Shown here: positions 31,810 to 41,030 of the stretch, piece by piece
Layout: the number at the start of each line of letters is the position of its first letter
How positions within the stretch are numbered: position 1 is the stretch's first letter
Assembly: GCA_905182755.1 (NCBI GenBank)
Contig: CAJJCS010000006.1
Coordinates: forward strand, 1-52,600
Reading direction: 5' to 3'
DNA length: 52,600 nt
DNA from: Aequorivita sp. HC6-5
GTDB lineage: Bacteria > Bacteroidota > Bacteroidia > Flavobacteriales > Flavobacteriaceae
The notes under the pieces: generated by a model
Databases searched by the model: none
What the model was told of the DNA's origin: nothing
Seen by the model: the letters and a program-made list of their open reading frames with translations, nothing else
Translations under genes and position numbers: made by a program

Positions 31810-33111
31810 ATGAAAAAATTAGCATTACATTGGAAAATTCTTTTAGGTATGTTAGTAGGAGTGCTCTTTGCGCTACTGCTCACTAATTTTGATTGGGGCG
31901 CTTCATTTATTGGAGATTGGATCAAACCCTTCGGAACTATATTTATTAGCTCTTTAAAGTTAATTGCTATCCCACTTATATTGGCGGCTTTAATCAAAGG
32001 TATTTCAGATCTAAAAGACATTTCAAGTTTGTCCAAAATGGGCATGCGGACAATTTCTATATATGTTGTAACAACAGTAATAGCTGTATCTATAGGGCTT
32101 ACTGTGGTAAGTCTAATACAACCTGGAAAAACAATTAATGAAGACACTCGTAATGAACTTGTTGAAGCCTATGGCGGTGATGCAGATGCAAAACTTCTTG
32201 CTGCAGCAGCACAAAAAGACGCAGGTCCTCTGCAAGCGCTTATAGATTTAGTGCCAAGTAATATTGTAAGTGCTGCTTCTAGTAACAGAAATATGTTACA
32301 GGTTATCTTCTTTGCAGTGTTTTTTGGAATCTCATTGATTTTAATACCCCAAGAAAAAGCAAAGACTGTCAAAGACTTTTTTGATGGGCTTAATGAAGTT
32401 ATCTTAAAAATGGTAGATTTAATTATGCTAGCGGCGCCCTATGGTGTCTTTGCATTAATGGCTGCACTAGTTGTGGAAGCCCCAAGTGCAGACTTATTTG
32501 CAGCTCTTGGTATGTATGCCATATCTGTAGTATTTGGTTTATTAGTAATGGTTGTTTTTTATATAGTACTAGTAAAAGTGTTTACTAAAAAGTCACCCAG
32601 GTTTTTCTTGAATGGTATTGCTCCTGCGCAGTTATTGGCATTTTCTACTAGTAGTAGTGCGGCAACGCTGCCCGTAACTATGGAGCGTGTAACAGAGCAT
32701 TTAGGAGTAGAGGAGGAGGTATCTAGTTTTGTGTTACCAATTGGTGCCACCATTAATATGGATGGAACTAGTTTATACCAGGCAGTTGCTGCGGTTTTTA
32801 TAGCGCAAGCCTTTGGTATGGATTTAAGTTTCGGAACCCAATTGGGTATCATTGCAACGGCAACACTAGCCTCTATTGGATCTGCGGCAGTTCCTGGAGC
32901 TGGTATGGTAATGCTTGTTGGAGTATTGGGGTACGCAGGTATTCCTGAGGCTGGACTTGCGTTAATATTTGCCGTAGACAGGCCTTTAGATATGTGTAGA
33001 ACGGTAATTAATGTAACTGGTGATGCAACGGTGTCTATGCTAGTTGCAAAATCTCAAGGCAAACTAGGTGAGCCTAAAATTAAAAATTGGGATGATACTT
33101 ATACCAAATAA
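31810..33111 (+). CDS. Dicarboxylate/amino acid:cation symporter (DAACS family)
   Basis: This is a sodium- or proton-coupled carrier for glutamate, aspartate or C4-dicarboxylates in the inner membrane. The 433-residue protein has the serine-rich re-entrant loop FSTSSSAATLPVTMERV. The conserved NMDGTSLYQAVAAVFIAQ and the C-terminal FAVDRPLDMCRTVINVTGDA, which forms the substrate and ion site, are also present. The exact substrate cannot be read from the sequence. Confidence 0.93.
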   Translation: MKKLALHWKILLGMLVGVLFALLLTNFDWGASFIGDWIKPFGTIFISSLKLIAIPLILAALIKGISDLKDISSLSKMGMRTISIYVVTTVIAVSIGLTVVSLIQPGKTINEDTRNELVEAYGGDADAKLLAAAAQKDAGPLQALIDLVPSNIVSAASSNRNMLQVIFFAVFFGISLILIPQEKAKTVKDFFDGLNEVILKMVDLIMLAAPYGVFALMAALVVEAPSADLFAALGMYAISVVFGLLVMVVFYIVLVKVFTKKSPRFFLNGIAPAQLLAFSTSSSAATLPVTMERVTEHLGVEEEVSSFVLPIGATINMDGTSLYQAVAAVFIAQAFGMDLSFGTQLGIIATATLASIGSAAVPGAGMVMLVGVLGYAGIPEAGLALIFAVDRPLDMCRTVINVTGDATVSMLVAKSQGKLGEPKIKNWDDTYTK

Positions 33112-33129
33112 TATATCATATAGCTATAT

Positions 33130-33163
33130 AAAAAAAGGCGGTCTATCAAGACCGCCTTTTTTT
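33130..33163. terminator. Bidirectional terminator between the symporter and mscS
   Basis: AAAAAAAGGCGGTCT (33130-33144) and AGACCGCCTTTTTTT (33149-33163) form a strong stem with a four-base loop. The A and T runs serve both convergent genes. Confidence 0.92.
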
Positions 33164-33181
33164 ATGACCACAAGGGCACTA

Positions 33182-33989
33182 TTATTTTTGAATTTCAACA
33201 CTGTGCGGGTAAGGAATTTCAATCCCTGCTGCATCTAAAGCGAGTTTTCACGTTCTCTAGCGTAGTGCAATGAACCTGCCAGAAATCTTCAGATTTAACC
33301 CAGCCCCTGACTGCAAAATTTACAGAGCTATCTGCCAATTCAACAACATCTATACTTGGAGCAGGATCTTGTAAAATATTTTTTTGAGAGGTAAGTACGT
33401 TTAATAAAACTTCTTTTGTTTTTTTGATATCAGCATCGTAAGACACGCAAATTACATGACGTACCTGTCTTGTGCCCTCAGAGGTAAAATTAGTGATACT
33501 ACCATTAGATAAATTACCATTTGGTATAATGATTAAATGATTTCCAGGGCCAACTATCTTAGTAGTAAAGATTTCAATTTCCTTGACTGTCCCTTTTTTA
33601 CCTTGAGTTTCTATGAAATCTCCAATTTTAAAAGGTTTAAAAATCATTAGCATTACCCCGCCAGCAAAATTAGAAAGTGATCCTTGCATTGCCAAACCAA
33701 TGGCCAAGCCTGCCGAGGCTAGTACAGCAGCAAATGAAGTGGTTTGAATGCCAAGATTACCCAGTATGGAAAGTACTAGCAAAACTTTTAAAACAATACC
33801 CGCTAGGTTTAGTAAGAATTTTTTTAAACTCTCATCATAATGGCTTTTGTCCATAAGGGCATTTGCAGCCTTCATTAGTTTTTTAATAGCCCATGAACCT
33901 ATAATCCAAATGGCAATGGCGCCTATTACTTTGATGCCATATTCGCTTGCTATACTTATTACTTTATCTAATACTATTTGATAATCCAT
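33182..33989 (-). CDS. mscS: Small-conductance mechanosensitive channel (one frameshift near the end)
   Basis: MscS opens under membrane tension and releases solutes during hypo-osmotic shock. The protein has N-terminal transmembrane segments and the pore-lining GIVLKVLLVLSILGNLGIQTTS and ASAGLAIGLAMQGSLSNFAGG. The cytoplasmic beta domain has FKIGDFIETQGKKGTVKEIEIFTT and IPNGNLSNGSITNFT. The frame breaks at the AAA of 33237-33239. With two bases there the C-terminus reads RLDAAGIEIPYPHSVEIQK, the classic MscS ending, stopping at 33182 with 268 residues. The observed frame ends early at 33219. Confidence 0.9.
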
Positions 33990-34074
33990 CTTTTTAGTTT
34001 ATGTTGTAAAAATACTACTCATTTTGAGAAAATGTATATTTTTTACTTTTTTAATCAAACAACACCTATTTATG

Positions 34075-34482
34075 CTATAAAAACTTTTCTCTTAAGCCCG
34101 GTGTTGGTATCATACACTGCTCTTTCTTGCCAAACCACTTGTAACGGTTTTTGGCAATAAAATCATAAACTCCATCTCTCATAAATCTGGGGATGATGAG
34201 AAGTGCAAAAAACAAGGGCCAAAGATTTGACATTTTTTTTGCAATACGGAGCGCCGCCGAAGACTTTATATACACATTCCCATTCTCGATAAGCACTATA
34301 GAGTCTAGCATTTTGGCATCTATAGCATGCTTTTTTAATAATAAGACACCTTGCTTTTCTTGGAGAGGAGTAAATTTAAACACATTTCCGGGATCTCTAT
34401 TTATCACAAAATTAACGGCTCCGTTGCATAAATTGCAAACACCATCAAAAAGAATAATACTGTGTGTAAATTGTTTATTCAT
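34075..34482 (-). CDS. DCC-family thiol-disulfide oxidoreductase-like protein (DUF393)
   Basis: I start at the ATG of 34482 (MNKQFTHSIILFDGVCNLCNG). The DGVCNLC motif near residue 14 defines the family and holds a CxxC redox pair. The sequence RDPGNVFKFTPLQEKQG and a C-terminal YDFIAKNRYKWFGK are typical. The role in the cell is not established. It lies between the MutS2-like gene (58 bases upstream) and mscS (85 bases downstream) on the same strand. Confidence 0.85.
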   Translation of the reverse strand: MNKQFTHSIILFDGVCNLCNGAVNFVINRDPGNVFKFTPLQEKQGVLLLKKHAIDAKMLDSIVLIENGNVYIKSSAALRIAKKMSNLWPLFFALLIIPRFMRDGVYDFIAKNRYKWFGKKEQCMIPTPGLREKFL

Positions 34483-34540
34483 ACCTCTCAAAAATAATCA
34501 TTAACATGCAACAATGAGTATCTTATTTGTTTTCAATACA

Positions 34541-36703
34541 TTAAGATACTTTTTCTAAGGCATCTAGATTTACGTTAGTAGTAAAAATACCATAGTTGAC
34601 AATGGCTTTTTTCTTTTCTATGGTGTCTATAGTGCCTATTGCCTTGCCATCTAGCATACGTACTCTGTCACCAACTTTTAAGGTTACTTTGGCTACCGGT
34701 GGTGGCGCTTTTTTTGCAGCCGCTTTTTCTTTCTTTTTACGAGTACGTATTTCTTCAACTTTTACATCTACCTCTTGTTGTGTGATACGCTGTTTGGTTT
34801 TAACCTCTTTTTTTTGTTTTGGGGCTATTTTCTTGCGTTTGCTGTTTTCTACCATTACCAGTTTAAAGAGCTCTTCCTGCAACAGTTTTTTCTTTTTGTT
34901 GTTGTGATATTTCTCAGAGATTTGGTTAAACTTTTTACCAATAGCAATTAATTTTTGGTTGCTATCATACAGCTCTTGATAGCTCTCTAGTTTATCTTTC
35001 ACTTTCACATTAACAGCCTCTAATTCTTTCTCTTTCTTTTTGGCCTTTTGAGCAGAACTTTCAAGATATTCAGAGTTTTTGCGCAATTTTGACCTTTCTT
35101 TTTGTAGGTCTGCTATAGATTTATCAAAGCGTATTTTACCACCTTCTACCTTCTTTTTGGACCTGTTAATAAGGCTATATGGTATTCCGTTTTTTTGAGC
35201 AACTTCAAATGTAAAAGAACTTCCCGCCTCACCAAGGTAAAGTTTATAAAGAGGCTCAAGGGTTTTACTATCAAACAACATATTGGCATTCACGGCATGA
35301 GGAAGTTCATTTGCTAAGAGTTTTAAATTCGCATAGTGAGTGGTTATAATTCCAAAAGCTTCCCGCTCGTAAAACACTTCCAAGAATGTTTCAGCAAGTG
35401 CGCCACCAAGTTCTGGGTCTGAGCCGGTACCAAATTCATCAATTAAAAAGAGCGTGTTTTTATTGCATTTACGCAAAAAATGATTCATCTTTTTTAATCT
35501 GTAACTATAGGTGCTTAAATGATTTTCTATAGATTGGTTATCTCCAATATCTGTAAGTATACGGTCAAACAAGCACATTTCACTATCTACTTGCAGGGGA
35601 ACTAAAAAACCGCTTTGTAGCATTACTTGTAATAAACCAACCGTTTTTAAGGTAATACTTTTTCCTCCCGCATTAGGCCCAGAGATAACGATAATACGTC
35701 CTTCTTGGGTAAGTGCAATACTTTGAGGATGGGTTTTTTCTTTTCGTTTTTTGTTTGCTGTGTATAATAAAGGATGGTATGCGTTTACTAAAGAGAGTCT
35801 TCGTTGAGATGTTATAAGAGGTAATACTCCATTAATTTCCACGGCATACTTAGCTTTTGCCGATACGGTGTCTATGTGTATTAAATAATCTTGATACGCT
35901 GCAAGTAAAGGAGTATAGGGCCTTACATACTCCGTAAGCATTTTTAAAATACGTTTAATTTCTTCAAGTTCTTCATATACTAAATTACTCAGCTCTGTTG
36001 TGAACTCAAAGGTTTCTTGGGGCTCCATGTAAACTATACTACCAGTTTTTGAAGTGCCAAGCACGGTACCTCTAACTTTACGTCTATACATAGCCTTTAC
36101 CGCCAAAACACGTCTATTCTCTACAACAGATTCTCGTATTTCATCAAGGTAATCGTTACCAATGTATCTAGTTAAGGCTTTACCAAAAGAAGAGTTTACT
36201 TGTCCTTTTACAACATTTAGCCGTTTACGAATTTGAGATAGTTGCACAGAGGCATCATCTCTTAGCTCTCCATATTTATTAAATATAGCTTGAATCTCTG
36301 CAGCTATATTTGCACGATAGGATATGGTATCGGCATTTTGATTTAAGTGAATATAAAACTCTTCAAATTTTTTAAAAAATGCCTGTAGGGTATGGGTTGT
36401 CTGGCAAATGGTTAAAATTTTTCTAAAACCAGTAGTATCCAGTGAGCTGTTTTCTATATCTAGTAATTGTAATTCTTTAAAGATAGGTTCAAAACCATGA
36501 TTGGGTATAGGAGCGTCACTACCAAAAGAGGCGGTGTATTCTTTTACTTGTTGTAACGCAGTCTGGATATACTGCGAATCATCAAATGGCATGATAGAAA
36601 GCACTCTTTGTTTTCCAGGATCTGTGATACAAAAATTTGAAACCTGCTGCAATACAACAGGAAACTCTAAATCTTCAAGGGTTTTGGAATCAATTTTAAT
36701 CAT
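34541..36703 (-). CDS. MutS2-like DNA-binding ATPase without a Smr domain
   Basis: MutS2 proteins act on branched DNA or collided ribosomes rather than in mismatch repair. I chose the ATG at 36703 (MIKIDSKTLEDLEFPVVLQQ), which is the usual N-terminus. The ATPase core has Walker A SGPNAGGKSITLKTVG (about residue 340) and Walker B TLFLIDEFGTGSDPELGGAL. A long charged coiled coil follows. Canonical MutS2 ends in a Smr nuclease domain. Here the C-terminus is instead a lysine-rich linker and a KOW-like segment (KVGDRVRMLDGKAIGTIDTI), and the stop follows. The length is 720 residues. From memory other flavobacterial homologues are similar. Confidence 0.88.
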   Translation of the reverse strand: MIKIDSKTLEDLEFPVVLQQVSNFCITDPGKQRVLSIMPFDDSQYIQTALQQVKEYTASFGSDAPIPNHGFEPIFKELQLLDIENSSLDTTGFRKILTICQTTHTLQAFFKKFEEFYIHLNQNADTISYRANIAAEIQAIFNKYGELRDDASVQLSQIRKRLNVVKGQVNSSFGKALTRYIGNDYLDEIRESVVENRRVLAVKAMYRRKVRGTVLGTSKTGSIVYMEPQETFEFTTELSNLVYEELEEIKRILKMLTEYVRPYTPLLAAYQDYLIHIDTVSAKAKYAVEINGVLPLITSQRRLSLVNAYHPLLYTANKKRKEKTHPQSIALTQEGRIIVISGPNAGGKSITLKTVGLLQVMLQSGFLVPLQVDSEMCLFDRILTDIGDNQSIENHLSTYSYRLKKMNHFLRKCNKNTLFLIDEFGTGSDPELGGALAETFLEVFYEREAFGIITTHYANLKLLANELPHAVNANMLFDSKTLEPLYKLYLGEAGSSFTFEVAQKNGIPYSLINRSKKKVEGGKIRFDKSIADLQKERSKLRKNSEYLESSAQKAKKKEKELEAVNVKVKDKLESYQELYDSNQKLIAIGKKFNQISEKYHNNKKKKLLQEELFKLVMVENSKRKKIAPKQKKEVKTKQRITQQEVDVKVEEIRTRKKKEKAAAKKAPPPVAKVTLKVGDRVRMLDGKAIGTIDTIEKKKAIVNYGIFTTNVNLDALEKVS

Positions 36704-36792
36704 ACTTGTAAACAAGGGGGTCATTATATTTTAAATAATTACTTTCTAATGATTCACAAAAGAAGTAATTTTAGAACACAAAAATACACATA

Positions 36793-37458
36793 ATGCATGT
36801 TAATATTTCCCCAACGTGGGCACCTATTTTACAAGAAGAATTTAGCAAAGAATATTTTAAGTCTTTAAGCTCATTTGTAGATAAAGCCTATCAAGAAGCT
36901 ACTTGTTATCCTGCCAAAGAAGATATATTTAAAGCCCTACACCAAACCTGTTTTAATGAGTTGCGTGTTGTTATTATAGGTCAAGACCCCTACCATGATG
37001 TGGGACAGGCCAATGGGCTTAGTTTTTCTGTAAAAGATACTATTGCGCATCCTCCATCACTAAAAAATATTTTTAAAGAACTAGAAAGTGATTTAGGTAT
37101 AGCTATCCCCAAATCTGGAAATTTAGACCGGTGGGCAACCCAAGGAGTTCTTCTGTTAAATGCAACATTAACTGTAGAGGCTCATAAACCAGCAAGCCAT
37201 CAAAAAAAAGGCTGGGAAACATTTACAGATGCTATTATATCTGAAATTTCAGCTCATAAACAAGGAGTTGTTTTTTTGTTATGGGGAGGGTTTGCCAAAA
37301 CAAAAGCAAAATATATTGACACTACAAAACACATTGTTTTTACAACTGGACACCCATCACCACTTAGCGCAAATAGGGGGTACTGGTTTGGTAATAAGCA
37401 CTTTAGCTTAACAAATGAGTGCTTGGCAGCACAAGGGAAAAAGCCAATTTCTTGGTAA
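36793..37458 (+). CDS. ung: Uracil-DNA glycosylase (family 1)
   Basis: UNG removes uracil from DNA and starts base excision repair. The 221-residue protein has the water-activating loop VVIIGQDPYHDVGQANGL (catalytic Asp in GQDPYH). The PPSLKNIFKEL and LLLNATLTVEAHKPASH segments and the minor-groove loop GHPSPLSA are present. It is complete. It is divergent from the MutS2-like gene. Confidence 0.97.
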   Translation: MHVNISPTWAPILQEEFSKEYFKSLSSFVDKAYQEATCYPAKEDIFKALHQTCFNELRVVIIGQDPYHDVGQANGLSFSVKDTIAHPPSLKNIFKELESDLGIAIPKSGNLDRWATQGVLLLNATLTVEAHKPASHQKKGWETFTDAIISEISAHKQGVVFLLWGGFAKTKAKYIDTTKHIVFTTGHPSPLSANRGYWFGNKHFSLTNECLAAQGKKPISW

Positions 37459-37463
37459 TGAAA

Positions 37464-37498
37464 CAAAAAAAAGCTATTCATTCTAGTGAATGAATAGC
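37464..37498 (-). terminator. Terminator on the minus strand downstream of the small ORF
   Basis: GCTATTCATTC (37473-37483) and GAATGAATAGC (37488-37498) form an 11-bp stem with a TAGT loop. The A run at 37464-37472 becomes the T run of a minus-strand transcript, so it ends a transcript coming from the right. Confidence 0.8.
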
Positions 37499-37532
37499 CG
37501 GTAGTCTTAAACTATACTTACTTAAAAAAAAC

Positions 37533-37640
37533 TTACTCTTTATCTTTTTTTGAAGGCTCTGTAGCATCGTTACAACTAAAGTGTAACAAAAAGAAAGTGG
37601 TCGCTACTAAAGAGGCTAAAATAATAAGAAATGTGTTCAT
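37533..37640 (-). CDS. Small 35-residue membrane or lipoprotein-like peptide
   Basis: The reading frame MNTFLIILASLVATTFFLLH, then a cysteine in HFSCNDATEP and a charged tail SKKDKE, is short but plausible. It has one hydrophobic segment followed by a cysteine. Support comes from the minus-strand terminator 35 bases downstream, which needs a minus-strand transcript and has no other nearby gene to serve. I see no clear promoter. Confidence 0.45.
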   Translation of the reverse strand: MNTFLIILASLVATTFFLLHFSCNDATEPSKKDKE

Positions 37641-37766
37641 GTGTTTTGTATTTACATATACTAGATGAGCAATAAGATAAAGGGTTGCGTTGGGTAGAAT
37701 AAAAAAATAGAATATAAATGACTTGAAAATAAAAACAAATAAAATATTGACAAACAGGTAGTTAGA

Positions 37767-38621
37767 CTATAAATCAAATAGAATCTTATCTTGTGAAACG
37801 ATGTTTTCAATTAATTCTAACTGCATTAACTTTTCTTGAACATGCCTAAGATCATTAATTGAAAGCTGTTTTTGACTCCACTGCGTGAGAGATAGCCACT
37901 GTTGTACATCTTCAATTTTTTGTTTGTATCTGTCGGCAATTAGAAGATCCACTCCCGGGGTTTGCTTAAATTTTTGGGTAGCGTTGTTAATTATACTCAA
38001 AATATCCTTTACAGCAGTAGGGTCTTGTTCTAATACAGTATCTCTTACGGCTATTACAAAGCAAGGCCATGGAGTAGGGCATTCTCCTAGTAATTTAAAT
38101 GGGCCGTTGTCTACATATGGTTTTGTAGTAAATTTCTCCCACATAAAATAATCACCTTTCCCTTTTGGAAGGTTTTCAAGGGCACCCTCTAGATTTTCTA
38201 TGACTTCAAAATCAAGCTCTTTTTCAATGTTCCAGCCTTGATTCTCTGCATTAACGTAAGACATTAAGTGTGACCCTGAACCATATCTACTAATAGCAGC
38301 TTTGGTCCCTTTTAAATCTTTGATAGAGGTGTAGTGGCTATTTTTAGATACATGAATTCCCCAAATTAGAGGAGAATTGATAAAAACTTGTACTATTTTA
38401 CAAGGATTCCCTTTCGTGATATCTCTTACAATTCCTTCGGTTAGAATAACAGCCATGTCAATCTGGCCATCACGCAGGGCGTTACACATTTCTCCTGTAC
38501 CGCTGTGGTAGTCTTTCCAACGTAAGTTGATGTTTTTATTTTGGTACTCTTTGTTTTTTAAAGTAAGGTACCAAGGAAGGTTAAAGTGCTCTGGGACACC
38601 ACCAATTTTAAAATTTTTCAT
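37767..38621 (-). CDS. Solute-binding-like protein without signal peptide
   Basis: The 284-residue protein has the fold features of type 2 periplasmic binding proteins of the NMT1/THI5-like group. These include the start MKNFKIGGVPEHFNLPWYLT, then GTGEMCNALRDGQIDMAVILTEG and KGTKAAISRYGSGSHLMSYV. It has no signal peptide or lipobox, and no ABC permease or ATPase gene is nearby. It may be a cytoplasmic ligand-binding protein or an enzyme of the same fold. The ligand is unknown. The nucleoside phosphorylase gene lies 55 bases upstream on the same strand. Confidence 0.72.
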   Translation of the reverse strand: MKNFKIGGVPEHFNLPWYLTLKNKEYQNKNINLRWKDYHSGTGEMCNALRDGQIDMAVILTEGIVRDITKGNPCKIVQVFINSPLIWGIHVSKNSHYTSIKDLKGTKAAISRYGSGSHLMSYVNAENQGWNIEKELDFEVIENLEGALENLPKGKGDYFMWEKFTTKPYVDNGPFKLLGECPTPWPCFVIAVRDTVLEQDPTAVKDILSIINNATQKFKQTPGVDLLIADRYKQKIEDVQQWLSLTQWSQKQLSINDLRHVQEKLMQLELIENIVSQDKILFDL

Positions 38622-38676
38622 AGAATAACCAGCTTCATTTATAGGGTAATTTGATAGCCTTGTAAAAATACAAGAT

Positions 38677-39555
38677 TTATACTTTATTGGCTATAATATT
38701 AAGAGTTGTTGTAATTAACCTGGCAACTGTTTTGTTTGGAGAAGCGCTAAAGGTTTGAGTAGCCCTATTGGCTAAAATAGCATTTAGAGAAATAGCATGA
38801 TGCCCTAATAATGCCGCTAGTCCATAAATTCCAGAGGTTTCCATTTCTAAATTAGTAATTTTAACACCCTGATACTCAAAACAGGCAAGACTATTATTTA
38901 AGTTCTCGTCTTTGACCTTAAGGCGAAGTGTCCTTCCTTGTGGTCCATAAAAGCCAACATTAGTTGCCGTGCAACCCCTGCTAAATATAGTATCGTTAAA
39001 ATCTAAAAGTAATTTTTTGCTTGCATTTACCACATAAGGGGAAGCGTTTTGTGGGCTCCACTTACAGTGAATTTTTAATGCATCAGAGAAGCCCTCATCT
39101 AGAAGACTACCGGTGTCATAGAAATGAAGTAAATTATCAAATCCTATTGCTTTCTCTGAAATCAAAAAACTATCTATAGCGATGTTTTCTTGTATGGCGC
39201 CACTAGTGCCAATTCTAATAAAAGTTAAGGTAGTATGTTCTTTTTTTATTGTTCTTGTATCAAAATCAATATTTACCAGCGCGTCCAACTCATTAAAAAC
39301 AATATCTATATTATCTGTACCAATACCTGTAGAAATAACCGTAATTCTTTTGCCTTTATAGGTCCCTGTATGGGTTTTAAACTCTCTTTTTTGATGTTTA
39401 AACTCTATGGTATCGAAATGTTTTGAGACCTCACCAACTCTATCTGGATCACCAACTGTGATAATAGTAGTTGCGATATCTGCAGGTTTTAAATTTAAAT
39501 GATAAATACTACCATCTGCATTTAATATGAGTTCACTTTGGGCAATTGGTTTCAA
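38677..39555 (-). CDS. Nucleoside phosphorylase (uridine phosphorylase-like)
   Basis: The enzyme splits a nucleoside with phosphate to release the base and ribose-1-phosphate. The 292-residue protein has VGDPDRVGEVSKHFDTIEF near residue 34. STGIGTDNIDIVFNEL, FIRIGTSGAIQENI and the base-binding TNLEMETSGIYGLAALLG follow, typical of the PNP/UDP phosphorylase family. Substrate choice cannot be read reliably. Confidence 0.88.
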   Translation of the reverse strand: MKPIAQSELILNADGSIYHLNLKPADIATTIITVGDPDRVGEVSKHFDTIEFKHQKREFKTHTGTYKGKRITVISTGIGTDNIDIVFNELDALVNIDFDTRTIKKEHTTLTFIRIGTSGAIQENIAIDSFLISEKAIGFDNLLHFYDTGSLLDEGFSDALKIHCKWSPQNASPYVVNASKKLLLDFNDTIFSRGCTATNVGFYGPQGRTLRLKVKDENLNNSLACFEYQGVKITNLEMETSGIYGLAALLGHHAISLNAILANRATQTFSASPNKTVARLITTTLNIIANKV

Positions 39556-39622
39556 GAGTTAAAGTTTATAGTTATAATTTGAACGGTATGTAACAAATGA
39601 TATCGTGATTTTAAAAATCTAT

Positions 39623-39949
39623 TTATCCGCCAACACGTTTTGTTTTAAAACCTTTTGTTTGTAAAAAGCTCATTATTTGATCTCTGTAATCTCCTTGAAT
39701 GATTATTTGCTCATTTTTAAAGCTACCACCCACACTCAGGAGTTGCTTTATTTGTTTTGCAAGTTGTTTAAAATCACTCGTGGCACCCGTGTATCCTTCA
39801 ATGATTGTGGTAGGTTTTCCTTTTCTTTTTTCATACTTACAAATTAAAGGATCCTGTTGTATCCAAATTTTTTGGTCTTGTATTACTACAGGTGGGGTAA
39901 CTTCAACGTGGTCTGGATATAACTTTTTAAGTTGGTCTTTTAAATCCAC
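39623..39949 (-). CDS. yciH: SUI1/YciH-type translation initiation factor-like protein
   Basis: The 108-residue protein is of the SUI1/eIF1 type, with KRKGKPTTIIEGYTG, DFKQLAKQIKQLLSVGGSFKN and IIIQGDYRDQIMSFL. Homologues affect start-codon selection. The start is a GTG at 39949, two bases after the TAA of the reconstructed oxygenase gene (39952), so the two are tightly coupled. Confidence 0.9.
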   Translation of the reverse strand: MDLKDQLKKLYPDHVEVTPPVVIQDQKIWIQQDPLICKYEKRKGKPTTIIEGYTGATSDFKQLAKQIKQLLSVGGSFKNEQIIIQGDYRDQIMSFLQTKGFKTKRVGG

Positions 39950-39951
39950 GG

Positions 39952-40908
39952 TTATTTTTTTAAATGTCCAATTTCAATTAAACGCTGTATTAAAAAATCT
40001 CCGGCCATAATATCATCAAATGATTTTGGATGTTTCTCATCAATACATAGATTCTCATACAGCTTAATTCCATATCACTCTATTGGATGCATAAAAAATG
40101 GTATTGAATAACCGAGGAGCTATCCCCACTGTTCTTTGGGAGGATTTACAACTCTGTGTATTGTAGAGCGTAATTTGTTATTTGTATGTCTCTCAAGCAT
40201 GTCACCAACATTAATAACTAGCTCATCTTCCTCAGGAATTGCATCTATCCACTGTCCGTCCTTACGCAATACTTGTAGCCCTCCTGATGATGCTCCCATA
40301 AGCAGTGTAATTAGATTTATATCTCCATGTGCTCCAGCTCTTACTGCTCCTTCTGGTTCTTTGGTAATAGGAGGGTAGTGGATAGGTCTTAAAATACTAT
40401 TTCCGTTTGATGCCCAGTGGTCAAAATAGAATTCATCTACACCAATGTATAGCGCTAATGCCCTTAGTACATAGATTCCTGTTTTTTCGAGCATTCGATA
40501 TGCCTGCATACCAGTGGCATTAAAATTTGGGAGCTCATCTACTTGCACATTTTCTGGATACACCTCTGTGAGGTTTGCATCCTCACTTGGCTCTTGGCCG
40601 AAATGCCAAAACTCTTTTAAGTCTCCCTCTTTTTTTCCTTTGGCATGTTCTTTACCAAAAGAGACATAGCCTCGCTGTCCTGAGAGGCCCTCTATTTCAT
40701 ACTGCTTTTTCTTTGCTAGATCTAGCGCGAAAAATGCTTTTACTTCTTTGTAAAGATTTGAAACAAGAGCATCATCTAGAAAATGGCTTCTTAGTGATAC
40801 AAAGCCTATGTTTTCATAGGCAGTGCCAATTTCATTTACAAATTTTTGTTTACGATTAGGGTCTTCGCTTAAGAAGTCTGCCAAATCTACACTTGGGATT
40901 TTATTCAT
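39952..40908 (-). CDS. Isopenicillin-N-synthase-like 2OG/Fe(II) oxygenase (four indels near the end)
   Basis: This family uses iron and usually 2-oxoglutarate to oxidise small molecules; the substrate is unknown. The N-terminal DIOX_N domain (KIPSVDLADFLSED, FVSLRSHFL) precedes the core. The core shows the iron-binding HxD in AGAHGDINLITLLMG and the distal His in LRSTIHRVVNP. After QWG the plain frame ends at 40120. The family C-terminus continues below it: PRYSIPFFMHPIED, MELSCME and CIDEKHPK, then GDFLIQRLIEIGHLKK. Four single-base changes between about 40055 and 40125 (two gains, two losses) restore it to 318 residues. The RxS that binds 2-oxoglutarate lies in that part. Confidence 0.83.
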
Positions 40909-40926
40909 GAGCTAAAAATTTACATA

Positions 40927-40934
40927 CAAATATA
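40927..40934 (-). promoter_or_regulatory. Promoter -7 box of the oxygenase-yciH operon
   Basis: On the minus strand this reads TATATTTG, a perfect TAnnTTTG, about 19 bases before the start codon at 40908. The -33 box is not clear. Confidence 0.45.
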
Positions 40935-40982
40935 TTAAAATACAAAGGTTATATTGTGTTTGAAAAAAATGTATTTATTCAA

Positions 40983-41011
40983 TTTGAGCATTTTCTTTTT
41001 TTATACATTTG
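40983..41011 (+). promoter_or_regulatory. Promoter of the fused E1 dehydrogenase gene
   Basis: TTTG at 40983-40986 and TACATTTG at 41004-41011 are separated by 17 bases. The ATG at 41031 follows 19 bases downstream, which supports that start over the internal one at 41119. Confidence 0.75.
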
Positions 41012-41030
41012 AATTCTTATATAAATATCT

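Noticed and set aside
31797..32852. Long minus-strand frames opposite the symporter gene
   Set aside because: They mirror the codon pattern of the real plus-strand gene and have no features of their own.
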